In this document: positions 1-7,230 of the stretch, piece by piece
Layout: each line of letters begins with the position of its first letter
Position numbering within the stretch: the first letter of the stretch is position 1
Source: Armatimonadota bacterium
Lineage (GTDB): Bacteria; Armatimonadota; Armatimonadia; Armatimonadales; Armatimonadaceae
Assembly (NCBI GenBank): GCA_030833025.1
Contig: JAURHZ010000116.1
Coordinates: forward strand, 1 to 7,238
DNA length: 7,238 bases
Direction of reading: 5' to 3'
Position numbers and translations under genes: made by a program
The notes under the pieces: generated by a model
What the model was told of the DNA's origin: nothing
What the model saw: the letters and a program-made list of their open reading frames with translations, nothing else
Databases searched by the model: none

Positions 1-1869
1 GAACAGCGCACGCTTTCCATTACCCGTGATGATAGTTGGGCGGTAGAAGTAAGCCGTACCGGTCTCGAGCTTGGTCGAAACCTGCCATCGGCCACCACCA
101 GTTTCAAACCCAGTGGTATCCGGTACCCAACGATAGAACGTAGGGTTAAGCTCTTCAGGCCGGTTCAAGCTATTTACGATCGTATCTGGATTGCCATTGT
201 TAGACAGTACAGGATCGAACTGGAACGGAAAACCAACCATCTGGTACACGTTCGGCTGAAGCTCCACAATCGGCACTGCAGGAATATTAATCGTCCGGGA
301 AACCGTACGGCTAATATTCAACGGTTGACTCACAGACAACGACACTTGGTAAGTTAATGGTCCAAACCGGTCACCCGAAGGCTCGACATACCAGTTGGCA
401 GAACCTTCTTGGTCTCCAGAAATCTTTCCGACACCACTACCAGCCGTCGTATCAACTAGCTTCGTAGGTACATCGCGTGTAGTCGAGCCAGGAACGGTGC
501 CAAGCTTCAGACCATTAGGAAGATTCAACGAGAGAGACACGCCATTGAATGGAACGTCGAACTCAGGATCGTTGGCCTTCTGGCTGTAGGCAGACGCAAA
601 GATCTGGAACGGGTTCGGCGACAAGAACTTTGCACCGATGGAAGCAACCGTAGCACTCGTATTCCCAGCTACACTCGGATCGAGAGCTGCGGCCGAGTCA
701 AACTGCAGTGCAGTCGGTGCTTCGGTACCAAGAACTAAGTCATTGGCGAACTGCTCTGTGCTGGTTCCGAGTCCGTAGTAGGTTACAACCGTACGAGATT
801 CACCTGGGCGAAGTACGTATCCAGTATCACCGCCAAAGTAAGCAGCGACCGCAAGACCAGCCGAGAATTTCGTATTGCGCGTCGTCTGTGGCAAATAGTT
901 ATCTGTTGGTGCCGCAGCTTCACCAGGATATAGATCAAAAGAATCTGCTACCCAGACCTTACTAGGCTCAGTAGCTCCGTTACCACGAAGCATCCATCGT
1001 GAATGGAACGGAGTTGTCGTTGCATCGTTCAAATCCTTCTCTGCACGACGCCCAAAGACCTCGACTTGAGTTGGAACCTTCGAACCATCGTAGACAGTTG
1101 TCTGATTCGTTGCACCGCGATCCGGATCAACATAGTAAAGATTGTTCTCTACCGCACGTTGGTTGATCGCATAGCGAAGACCGACGTTGTGCGAAATGGT
1201 GTCATCATTCGTGATCGTCCACTCGATGCGAGCCGTTGAACGCAGAACCTTGACTGCAGTGCGAATACGAATAACATCGTTAGCACCAACCGTATATTCG
1301 CTCGATAGAACCGGACCAGAAGGAGTACGATCAAAGAACGGAGGTGTGACTGCCTTAGCAGAATCGTAACCGACGTTAGTGGTTTCACCATCGACAATTG
1401 CTTGCAGATACGCTGGATAGTCCAACGTCGACAGGAGACCGATAGTACCTATCCAGCTATTCGCATATGGCCATACAGACAAGGTTCCAGATGGATCATA
1501 GTTGTGACCAGACAATGGCTGATTGTTATCTGCAGCTGTCTGGCGGGATCCACCCGTTGTACCAAAGGACATACGACCGGCCACCGTCAGCGTGATGCTA
1601 GGGGTCGACAACGAAAGAGTGTTGATGTACCCCATCGACACCAAAATGTGTTCGTTACCGATGTAACCCCACAACGCAGGAGTCGTCCCCTGAGTTGCCG
1701 GAAACGGATTAGGTACAGAAGGAATGGACGCACCAACTCCACCTATCGTGTCAGCCAACACAGGCGTTACATTCCAAACCCCTGCCAGGCCAAGACCTGC
1801 TACGATTGCTGCGAAGCGCTTAGCATTTCGAGCAGAGCCGAAACTACGACCATTCCAATCAATCGACAT
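1..1869 (-). CDS. Large secreted beta-rich protein of unknown function (3' part beyond the left edge)
   Basis: An uninterrupted frame of 623 codons runs from the ATG at 1869 to base 1 with no stop, so the C-terminus is missing. The start is supported by AAGAGGA seven bases upstream. Residues 1-39 form a signal peptide: basic n-region (RNAKR), hydrophobic core FAAIVAGLGLAGVW and VLA before D40. No family is recognised with certainty. Residues about 65-380 look like a large beta-sandwich: 'RIEWTITNDDTISHNVGLRYAI' (214-235; conserved-looking N221, H227 and R232) and 'LRPGESRTVVTYYGLG' (353-368), the latter resembling a motif in large surface proteins of uncharacterised families. Residues about 405-530 look like one or two Ig-like domains. 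Residues 539-611 (YQMVGFPFQF, FYRWVP, GTAYFYRP) resemble the paired modules of the upstream protease. There is no cysteine in the visible part. The gene begins 62 bases after the protease stop and is probably co-transcribed. It could be a structural surface protein or a substrate of the protease; both are guesses. Confidence 0.9.
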   Translation of the reverse strand, partial: MSIDWNGRSFGSARNAKRFAAIVAGLGLAGVWNVTPVLADTIGGVGASIPSVPNPFPATQGTTPALWGYIGNEHILVSMGYINTLSLSTPSITLTVAGRMSFGTTGGSRQTAADNNQPLSGHNYDPSGTLSVWPYANSWIGTIGLLSTLDYPAYLQAIVDGETTNVGYDSAKAVTPPFFDRTPSGPVLSSEYTVGANDVIRIRTAVKVLRSTARIEWTITNDDTISHNVGLRYAINQRAVENNLYYVDPDRGATNQTTVYDGSKVPTQVEVFGRRAEKDLNDATTTPFHSRWMLRGNGATEPSKVWVADSFDLYPGEAAAPTDNYLPQTTRNTKFSAGLAVAAYFGGDTGYVLRPGESRTVVTYYGLGTSTEQFANDLVLGTEAPTALQFDSAAALDPSVAGNTSATVASIGAKFLSPNPFQIFASAYSQKANDPEFDVPFNGVSLSLNLPNGLKLGTVPGSTTRDVPTKLVDTTAGSGVGKISGDQEGSANWYVEPSGDRFGPLTYQVSLSVSQPLNISRTVSRTINIPAVPIVELQPNVYQMVGFPFQFDPVLSNNGNPDTIVNSLNRPEELNPTFYRWVPDTTGFETGGGRWQVSTKLETGTAYFYRPTIITGNGKRALF

Positions 1870-1931
1870 GGATGAATCCTCTTACATCATGCAAACAAAC
1901 GATGTCAGCCGCCGTGAAAGGCAGATTCCAC
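1870..1931 (-). other. 62-base intergenic gap before the truncated secreted-protein gene
   Basis: The gap follows the TAG stop of the protease (1934-1932) and holds the ribosome site. No terminator with a T-tract and no clear promoter are visible, which supports co-transcription of the protease and the downstream gene. Confidence 0.5.
1877..1883 (-). promoter_or_regulatory. Ribosome binding site of the 1869 gene
   Basis: The minus strand reads AAGAGGA, then TTCATCC, then ATG. This is a good Shine-Dalgarno match at seven-base spacing. It fixes the ATG at 1869 as the start of the truncated secreted protein. Confidence 0.75.
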
Positions 1932-4900
1932 CTAGCGGACTACTTGAACGATTCTGTGGACGACCACCTGTTCATTGTCACCGCCGACAACCTTAATCTC
2001 AAGGCGATACGGACCAGCTGGCACCGATGAACCATCTGCAGCCTTGCCATCCCAATGCATCGTAACATCACCACCAGTGGTGGCCCTTGTAACACCCAAC
2101 GAAGACGAGACAACCTTACCAGAAACCGTTGTCACAACAGCCGTTGTTGTTGCATCCTTGGTAGTGCTGAAGCGAACTGTAACACCGCCCGTAGAGCGAC
2201 TTGGAACAGTACGCAGACCGGTTACGGCCAATGGACCAGATGCCCCTGTTGGATCAGCTACAAACTGGAACTTACGAGTCGAGCCTGCAGCACCGGCTAC
2301 AAACTGAATCTGGCTCTTGTCCGATGCAGAAACCTTCTGGCCAGTGGACAGGTCCACAACCGACCACCGCACGTTTCGGCCATTGGTTCCAAGCTTATTC
2401 CACGACAACGTAACCATTTCGTTGTCCTTCATCGCGGATACAGCTACGGTCCAAGTTTTACGTGCAGAGTCTGCAGAACGAACATCATACGCAAGCGCTC
2501 TCGAGGAAGCAGATTGCTCGTCCAAGATCCGGACATATACATCACCACCAGAAGCCGGAGGCTTTGTAACGTCGTGCTTGTCAGAACCTACCTTGCCATC
2601 CTGTGCTACAGCGATAACGTTCTCAGCATCGCGGTCACCCTTGACGAAGGCACCAATCTTCATTCCATATTGGATACCAGCCGTTGCTGAACGACCCGAA
2701 CCTTGTGATGCAGAAGGAGGAACAACCAACGTCACATCACGATACGTCCGGATCCAATAACCTTGGAACGGCTCCAAACGTCCTGCAGGAGCTACAGAAT
2801 AGCTGTAGTCACCATTTACATAAGAAACCAAGACAGGGCTGATGTACCCCATCTGAACAGCATCACCAAGTGAGTACGCCACGCCATCAGCAACGACACT
2901 AACAGCATTCCAATCAACAGGGAACAAGAATGGAGCACCGATCATGTTCCATCCACCATTACCTGCATAAACCTTGATTCCAACAGAATCAACTGCAAGC
3001 GGACTTGAAGATGCAACACCAGGAGTTGGCAACTGTGTCGTATCAAGAACCGTAGCACGGTCAAGATTCAACCAATAGCCATTTCCAATTGGCGCTATCG
3101 ATGTCGATGGATTGCCTTGCTCAAACGTGACAGGTGTTCCAGCGGTTACAAACCTCGCCGCAAACGGCCCATTTACGCCAACTGCAGCAACATTTACTAT
3201 GCCATCAGCATAAGTCGAATACTCTTGCTCTCCGCTAGCGCGAAGCGGGTTATAACGAGCAACACTAAACGATGGAGCTAAACCAAGAAGAGCACGCTCA
3301 GGGGTGACAGCAGTAACACCGTTCAGTTTATAAGGGACAGCGACCATCGAGCGTCCGCGTGCAATAACCTTATCGACAACGGTGATGAACTGGATGTTCT
3401 TCTCAACACCGCCGACCTTGACGACTATGCGGTACTGACCTGCACCAAGCTTTACGCTCTCGGCTGGATCACGAGGCACCTGAACGGTGAAGGTCTTACC
3501 CTTGATGTCAATAGCACCAAGCGTAGGAATATCAAAGTGACCGGATCCACTACGTCCGCCCACATAAGTTTTCAGAGTCGATGGGTTACGTCCAACAGTT
3601 TGAATTTCAACCGTTACATCGGACTCATTGATAGCCGGAGCTACAGCCCCAGAGGCAACAATCTTCGACACACCTACCATCGTCACCGAAAGCGGTGCCT
3701 GATGGAAGTACGTTGTGCCACGGTCAACACCATTACCACCGATTAGTTCAACAACAGGATCTGGATCGGCATATGGAAGAACTGCAGAATATGCATCCAA
3801 GATACCAGGACCATATTTCTTTGCATCAGGACCGTCAGCGGCAGGTTGAGCCGTCGCTGCCATTGCATCGTAAACACTAGCGATCGGACAACCCGATGCG
3901 ACTAGGAGTGCAGCAACGCCGGCTACATGCGGAGAAGCCATCGATGTACCTGCAAATGCATCATACTTCGACCCGGGAACCGTGCTAAGAACGTCATCAA
4001 GGAGGTTACCGGTCAACGCACCGCCAGGAGCAGCAATCTTTTTCTTATTGCCACCGAAGTTCGAATACCACGTCAACTTACGGGTAGGACCAACAGCTGT
4101 AACGTTAATAACGAATGGATAATCACTCGGATAGTGCGGAGTGACATCGTTGTCAGTCGTATCGTTACCGGCCGCAGCTACTACAACAGTATTGCCGTTG
4201 TACAGGTCACGGAATGCCGCTTCCTCAGTGGTTGATGTACCGTAACCACCAAGAGAGAAGTTAGCTACATCAACGTTCTGTGTAATAAGCCAGCGAACCG
4301 CAGTGATGATCTCGGCACTTGTGGTTCCTCCGCTGGAACCAAATACACGGCCCGAAATGATCTTGACATCTAGTCCCTGGCGCTCCCATCCAGCAACACC
4401 AGCAACACCTTCCGTGTTGTTCGTCGATGCAGCAATGGTTCCAGCAACGTGGGTACCGTGGCCCATGGTGTCACCGGCGGAAGGCTCAGCTGTGTGGAAG
4501 TCCTGTTGAAAAACTCGGGACAAACCAGAAACTGTTTTAAAGTCAGGGTGGTCGACTTGAACTCCAGAGTCAATAACACCGACCTTGATCTGACGCTTGC
4601 CTGATTGAATATTCCACGCTTCAGGCATGCGGATGAGGTCATAGTGCCATTGCTTACCGTACTGGGCATCGTTTGGAACGATTTTCTGACCAGCAGGAGC
4701 GGTTTGCTTCGCAAAGCGCAAGTAGTTGAGGTCAGCGGAGATCGCTCCTCCCGCTCGCAAGGAAGCAGCAACTCCTAGATCGGCAGCCAGGTTGGATGTC
4801 GACGGCGTTGACTTATCGCGGCCGACGACACCAACCAAATAGTGGCCAGGTGAATATGCAAGCGGACGAATAACCTCACAACCAGCGGCAGCAACAATCT

Positions 4901-5039
4901 TTGCTGCGTCAGCTGCGGACATAGACTCACTGAATCGAACAACGATTTCGCCTGGAACCGAACTTGCCTGTTGCGCCAACGTAGCGCTCGAAAGCGCACC
5001 GACGACAATGGTTCCTGCAAGTAGCTTGAGTAGTGACAT
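1932..5039 (-). CDS. Secreted subtilisin-family (S8) serine protease with modular C-terminal half and FlgD-Ig-like end
   Basis: The product is 1035 residues from the ATG at 5039; a TTG at 5060 in the same frame would add seven residues but has no ribosome site and would lengthen a good signal peptide (cleavage after TLA, about residue 22). Residues 28-71 look like an I9/fervidolysin-type propeptide (VPGEIVVRF). The catalytic domain spans about 123-425, opening with the PNDAQYGKQW motif. The triad is Asp157 (VIDSG), His194 (GHGTHVAG) and Ser366 (GTSMASPHVAG), with oxyanion-hole Asn292 (AAGND), so the enzyme should be active. Residues about 429-560 look Ig-like. Two related beta-rich modules follow (561-660 and 690-775, each with a GYW motif), then a module containing DVTKPP (about 788-930). 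The end (934-1035) resembles the FlgD Ig-like domain (WDGKAADGSSVPAGPYRLEI). Typical subtilases are 300-450 residues, so more than half of this protein is accessory. It probably cleaves extracellular or envelope proteins; the substrate is unknown. It lies 82 bases after the CsgG-like gene, probably in one operon. Confidence 0.96.
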   Translation of the reverse strand: MSLLKLLAGTIVVGALSSATLAQQASSVPGEIVVRFSESMSAADAAKIVAAAGCEVIRPLAYSPGHYLVGVVGRDKSTPSTSNLAADLGVAASLRAGGAISADLNYLRFAKQTAPAGQKIVPNDAQYGKQWHYDLIRMPEAWNIQSGKRQIKVGVIDSGVQVDHPDFKTVSGLSRVFQQDFHTAEPSAGDTMGHGTHVAGTIAASTNNTEGVAGVAGWERQGLDVKIISGRVFGSSGGTTSAEIITAVRWLITQNVDVANFSLGGYGTSTTEEAAFRDLYNGNTVVVAAAGNDTTDNDVTPHYPSDYPFVINVTAVGPTRKLTWYSNFGGNKKKIAAPGGALTGNLLDDVLSTVPGSKYDAFAGTSMASPHVAGVAALLVASGCPIASVYDAMAATAQPAADGPDAKKYGPGILDAYSAVLPYADPDPVVELIGGNGVDRGTTYFHQAPLSVTMVGVSKIVASGAVAPAINESDVTVEIQTVGRNPSTLKTYVGGRSGSGHFDIPTLGAIDIKGKTFTVQVPRDPAESVKLGAGQYRIVVKVGGVEKNIQFITVVDKVIARGRSMVAVPYKLNGVTAVTPERALLGLAPSFSVARYNPLRASGEQEYSTYADGIVNVAAVGVNGPFAARFVTAGTPVTFEQGNPSTSIAPIGNGYWLNLDRATVLDTTQLPTPGVASSSPLAVDSVGIKVYAGNGGWNMIGAPFLFPVDWNAVSVVADGVAYSLGDAVQMGYISPVLVSYVNGDYSYSVAPAGRLEPFQGYWIRTYRDVTLVVPPSASQGSGRSATAGIQYGMKIGAFVKGDRDAENVIAVAQDGKVGSDKHDVTKPPASGGDVYVRILDEQSASSRALAYDVRSADSARKTWTVAVSAMKDNEMVTLSWNKLGTNGRNVRWSVVDLSTGQKVSASDKSQIQFVAGAAGSTRKFQFVADPTGASGPLAVTGLRTVPSRSTGGVTVRFSTTKDATTTAVVTTVSGKVVSSSLGVTRATTGGDVTMHWDGKAADGSSVPAGPYRLEIKVVGGDNEQVVVHRIVQVVR

Positions 5040-5043
5040 AGGG

Positions 5044-5050
5044 TCTTCTC
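5044..5050 (-). promoter_or_regulatory. Weak ribosome binding site of the S8 protease gene
   Basis: The minus strand reads GAGAAGA, then CCCT, then the ATG at 5039. The match is imperfect, but it is better than anything before the alternative TTG at 5060, which is preceded by AGTTTGATTT. Together with the signal-peptide shape this favours the ATG. Confidence 0.45.
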
Positions 5051-5088
5051 GCTTACACAAAAATCAAACTTACGTAGTGATGTAATCC

Positions 5089-5113
5089 GCCGAAGAGGAT
5101 GAACCTCTCCGGC
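5089..5113 (-). other. Strong intergenic RNA hairpin between the CsgG-like and protease genes
   Basis: On the minus strand GCCGGAGAGG, loop TTCAT, CCTCTTCGGC forms a ten-pair stem whose only non-Watson-Crick position is a G.U pair (109/93). On the plus strand that position would be A.C, so the structure fits RNA made from the minus strand. Outside it, GTGAT (5120-5116) can pair with ATCAC (5081-5077) across an asymmetric internal loop. It starts eight bases after the upstream stop codon and ends about 50 bases before the protease ATG. No T-tract follows directly, so it is not a standard intrinsic terminator. An mRNA-stabilising or processing element, or a partial attenuator, is more likely. 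Confidence 0.7.
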
Positions 5114-5121
5114 ATATCACA

Positions 5122-7230
5122 TTAGTTGCTAGGAGGGCCTGGAGGCGTTGGAAGCTTTCCAAACGCAGATCCATCCTGGCTGTAGACGAAGTCACCGGCA
5201 TTAGGAGTATCCTTGCCAACAGGACCTGGAAGGTCACCGGCATTACGTCCACCGATTCGGTAATACACACGATCACCAGATCGGAGATTTCGGAACTCCG
5301 TAGATATGTCGAACGTCTCGGTCCTTGAATCAATACCGGAGAGGTAAGGAGCCGTAAACGGACCCTTCTGAACCTTGTTCTTGAAATCAGGACGCGAAGA
5401 GAACTCAGCGACATACTCATTTGCACCAGGTGTGGTACGGAACGAGACCGTTACATGGCGAAGGTCTTGGTCAACCGTCGGGCCTGTTACACCAGGACGA
5501 GCGATAGGAGTGACTGCACCACTAGTAGCTTCGACATTGGACTCACGGTAGAGAATTTGTGTTCCACCATTGTTACCACCGCCGCCGCCGCCAATGTTTC
5601 CACCGCCGCCGCCACCGATGTTTCCACCGCCGCCGCCGCCACTGTTCCCACCGCCACCACTACCGCCGGCGCCACCGCCACCGATACCGCCAGCACCGCC
5701 ACCACCGATTCCACCAGCGCCACCGCCACCACCGGTATTACCCGACAGGTCAGCCGCTTGCAGTTGCTTGTAAAGAACAGCAACACGGTAGCGATGAGTT
5801 GCTGCAACTGTCAGAGGAGCAACAGTTACAGTAGCTTGAGCAAGGCTCGATGGAATCGAAGGATCGTTTCCGTTTCCGCCATTACCGCCGCCGTTGTTAT
5901 TATTACCACCGTTGTTGTTACCACCAGCGGTAGTCGTCCCACCCGCGGTTGTTGTTCCTGCCGTCGTACCACCAGCTGTAGTCGACTGGAATCCACCACC
6001 GGCATACTGGATACGGTTGTACGTAAGGGTTCCCTGACGTAGCGGAGAGTCGATGAAGTACATCTGGTTGCGAGGAGCAACTCCAACTAGATCTTCGTTG
6101 CGATAGATGTGGTACTCGATGATGTTGTTGAATGGAACATCAGGAGCCGGCTTCCATCGAACTTCGACACGTGCCGCAGTTGGGTCACCACTGGTAACAA
6201 TCGATGCTTCAGCGTAAGCACGGGCCTGAACACCAACGATTCCAGCACCATTGTTAGACGATGTTGTGCGGGTAACAAAGGCACCCAACGCAACAGCAGC
6301 AACAACGCCGATAACCGTTTGCACAGGACTCTTTTGCTTGCGTTGACGTGTACGGAAGTTATCTGCATCCGCGACTGGAGTCTTCACAAACTCACCAGTC
6401 GAAGAAACACTGATTCCTGGCAAAGAGAACACAGAGATCAGCTTGTCTTCAGGACGAATTCCCTTACCGGTGTCAACAATGACAGCCTCAGCATCGGTCG
6501 CGTTTACCGCAGTAACACGAACTCGGCCGACTTTGTCACCGCCACGAAGGACGATCATCTCAAGGCCAGCAGCAATACCATCACGTGCACCCTTGTTAAG
6601 ACGTACTTCGGTATTTCCGCGGTTGATCAGGACAGTGGCTTCAGGAAGGCTGTAGTCACGAATCTGCTTCACTGCCGAGAATGCAGCAGCAGTGATAGCT
6701 TGGCTAACCATCTGCTCGTCATCTGCAGTAACACCAGGCGCAGGAATCTGTGAAAGACCAACCTGCATTGCACCGTTTACAAACTCACCTGATGTCGTGT
6801 CCGTCATCCGGACACTCAGAGTAGCCTTTGCACGGCGTGGCGCTTCAGTGAACTTCACGTCAGCGATGTCGCCGGTAACGATGTATCTAACACCCAAGGA
6901 TTGGCCCAAACGGAGCAATCCAATGTTATTCGTAGGCAGCGTGATGTCGAGCTTGGATAGCTCTTCAACCACGGTTGACCGTGGAGTGATGTCATAGCCA
7001 CCGCCGCGCGACATTTCAAGCCACACAGCATCGGTCGCATTTCGCGACTGAATAGCACTCACCCGAACTCCAGGATTAACCCCGAAGTCTAGGATTGCAA
7101 CAGATGGCAATGCGGTTACCTGTGCTCGCACGGGGCGAGGTACCGCTAGGATAAGCAATTGGAGCATCATTGTACAAATCAGCGTCCAGCTGACCCGTCG
7201 TCCTATACTCCCAAGCGCTATTTGCTTCAA
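5122..7230 (-). CDS. CsgG-like envelope protein with FlgT-C-like, fibronectin-III-like and glycine-repeat regions (5' end uncertain)
   Basis: The product is 702 residues from a TTG at 7230. Residues 1-36 look like a signal peptide: GRR, a hydrophobic stretch (about 15-30), then VRA before Q37. Residues about 43-190 resemble the CsgG family: a VAILDFG strand, a 'DITPRSTVVEEL' segment, 'LGVRYIVTGDI' and 'SVRMTDTTSGEF'. In CsgG these build an outer-membrane secretion channel, though the fold also occurs in other envelope proteins, and there is no lipobox cysteine here. Residues about 196-270 resemble the FlgT C-terminal/SH3-like domain (VRLNKGARDGI). A basic patch (RTRQRKQK, 293-300) precedes a short hydrophobic stretch (305-320). 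Residues 337-409 and 459-497 contain fibronectin-III-like strands (VRWKPAP, YHIYRN, YRVAVLY), separated by a Thr/Gly/Asn linker; a glycine array (500-556) follows, then a second such domain (about 575-685) and a Pro-rich tail. The mature part has no cysteine. The frame is open to the window edge and no Shine-Dalgarno is visible in the eight bases before the TTG, so the start may lie outside. Real gene: very likely; CsgG assignment: moderate. Confidence 0.85.
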   Translation of the reverse strand: MKQIALGSIGRRVSWTLICTMMLQLLILAVPRPVRAQVTALPSVAILDFGVNPGVRVSAIQSRNATDAVWLEMSRGGGYDITPRSTVVEELSKLDITLPTNNIGLLRLGQSLGVRYIVTGDIADVKFTEAPRRAKATLSVRMTDTTSGEFVNGAMQVGLSQIPAPGVTADDEQMVSQAITAAAFSAVKQIRDYSLPEATVLINRGNTEVRLNKGARDGIAAGLEMIVLRGGDKVGRVRVTAVNATDAEAVIVDTGKGIRPEDKLISVFSLPGISVSSTGEFVKTPVADADNFRTRQRKQKSPVQTVIGVVAAVALGAFVTRTTSSNNGAGIVGVQARAYAEASIVTSGDPTAARVEVRWKPAPDVPFNNIIEYHIYRNEDLVGVAPRNQMYFIDSPLRQGTLTYNRIQYAGGGFQSTTAGGTTAGTTTAGGTTTAGGNNNGGNNNNGGGNGGNGNDPSIPSSLAQATVTVAPLTVAATHRYRVAVLYKQLQAADLSGNTGGGGGAGGIGGGGAGGIGGGGAGGSGGGGNSGGGGGGNIGGGGGGNIGGGGGGNNGGTQILYRESNVEATSGAVTPIARPGVTGPTVDQDLRHVTVSFRTTPGANEYVAEFSSRPDFKNKVQKGPFTAPYLSGIDSRTETFDISTEFRNLRSGDRVYYRIGGRNAGDLPGPVGKDTPNAGDFVYSQDGSAFGKLPTPPGPPSN
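5569..5730 (-). repeat. In-frame 24-base tandem repeats encoding a glycine array
   Basis: Within the CsgG-like gene, residues 501-554 are built of eight-residue units. Three G4-A-G2-I/S units (5730-5659) are followed by a six-residue GGGGNS unit (5658-5641), then three G6-N-I/N units (5640-5569). The last two full units are nearly identical in DNA (GGT/GGC runs ending GGTGGAAACAT), which indicates recent duplication by slippage. All units are multiples of three bases, so copy-number change would keep the frame. The glycine stretch is likely a flexible linker or a surface-exposed segment. Confidence 0.93.
5866..6000 (-). repeat. Low-complexity Thr/Gly then Asn/Gly linker within the CsgG-like gene
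   Basis: Residues 411-455 run from a Gly-Gly-Phe-Gln segment into repeats of the type TTAGG/TTTAGG and then NNNGG/NNNNGGG. The DNA is a degenerate ACN/GGN/AAC repeat. It interrupts a fibronectin-III-like region: characteristic strands lie before it (YHIYRN, 373-378) and after it (YRVAVLY, 481-487). It is likely disordered and exposed. Confidence 0.88.

Larger units (their letters stand above)
5040..5121 (-). other. 82-base intergenic leader of the protease gene
   Basis: The gap holds the hairpin at 5089-5113, a T-rich stretch (TTTGATTTTTG, around 5057-5067) and the weak ribosome site. No convincing -35/-10 pair is seen, so read-through from the upstream gene is the simpler reading. Confidence 0.5.

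Noticed and set aside
1884..1905. Small hairpin (ACATC/GATGT, 12-base loop) just before the ribosome site of the third gene
   Set aside because: A five-pair stem with a large loop is expected by chance; no support for a riboswitch or attenuator.
1402..1996. Overlapping plus-strand open frames of 90-157 codons
   Set aside because: They are antisense to the long secreted-protein gene and the end of the protease gene, show Arg/Thr/Ser-rich shadow composition and have no recognisable domain or signal.
5089..5113. Intrinsic transcription terminator
   Set aside because: The stem is strong but no run of T follows it on either strand; the nearest T-rich stretch is more than 20 bases away.
5569..5730. 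CRISPR array
   Set aside because: The repeats are contiguous coding units without spacers and match codon periodicity of a glycine-rich protein.
5570..5773. Plus-strand open frame encoding a proline-rich peptide
   Set aside because: It is the antisense reading of the glycine codons in the repeat, has no ribosome site and lies wholly inside the CsgG-like gene.
6109..6753. Plus-strand open frame of 214 codons
   Set aside because: It is antisense to the conserved CsgG/FlgT-like region and its composition is typical of a reverse-frame shadow.
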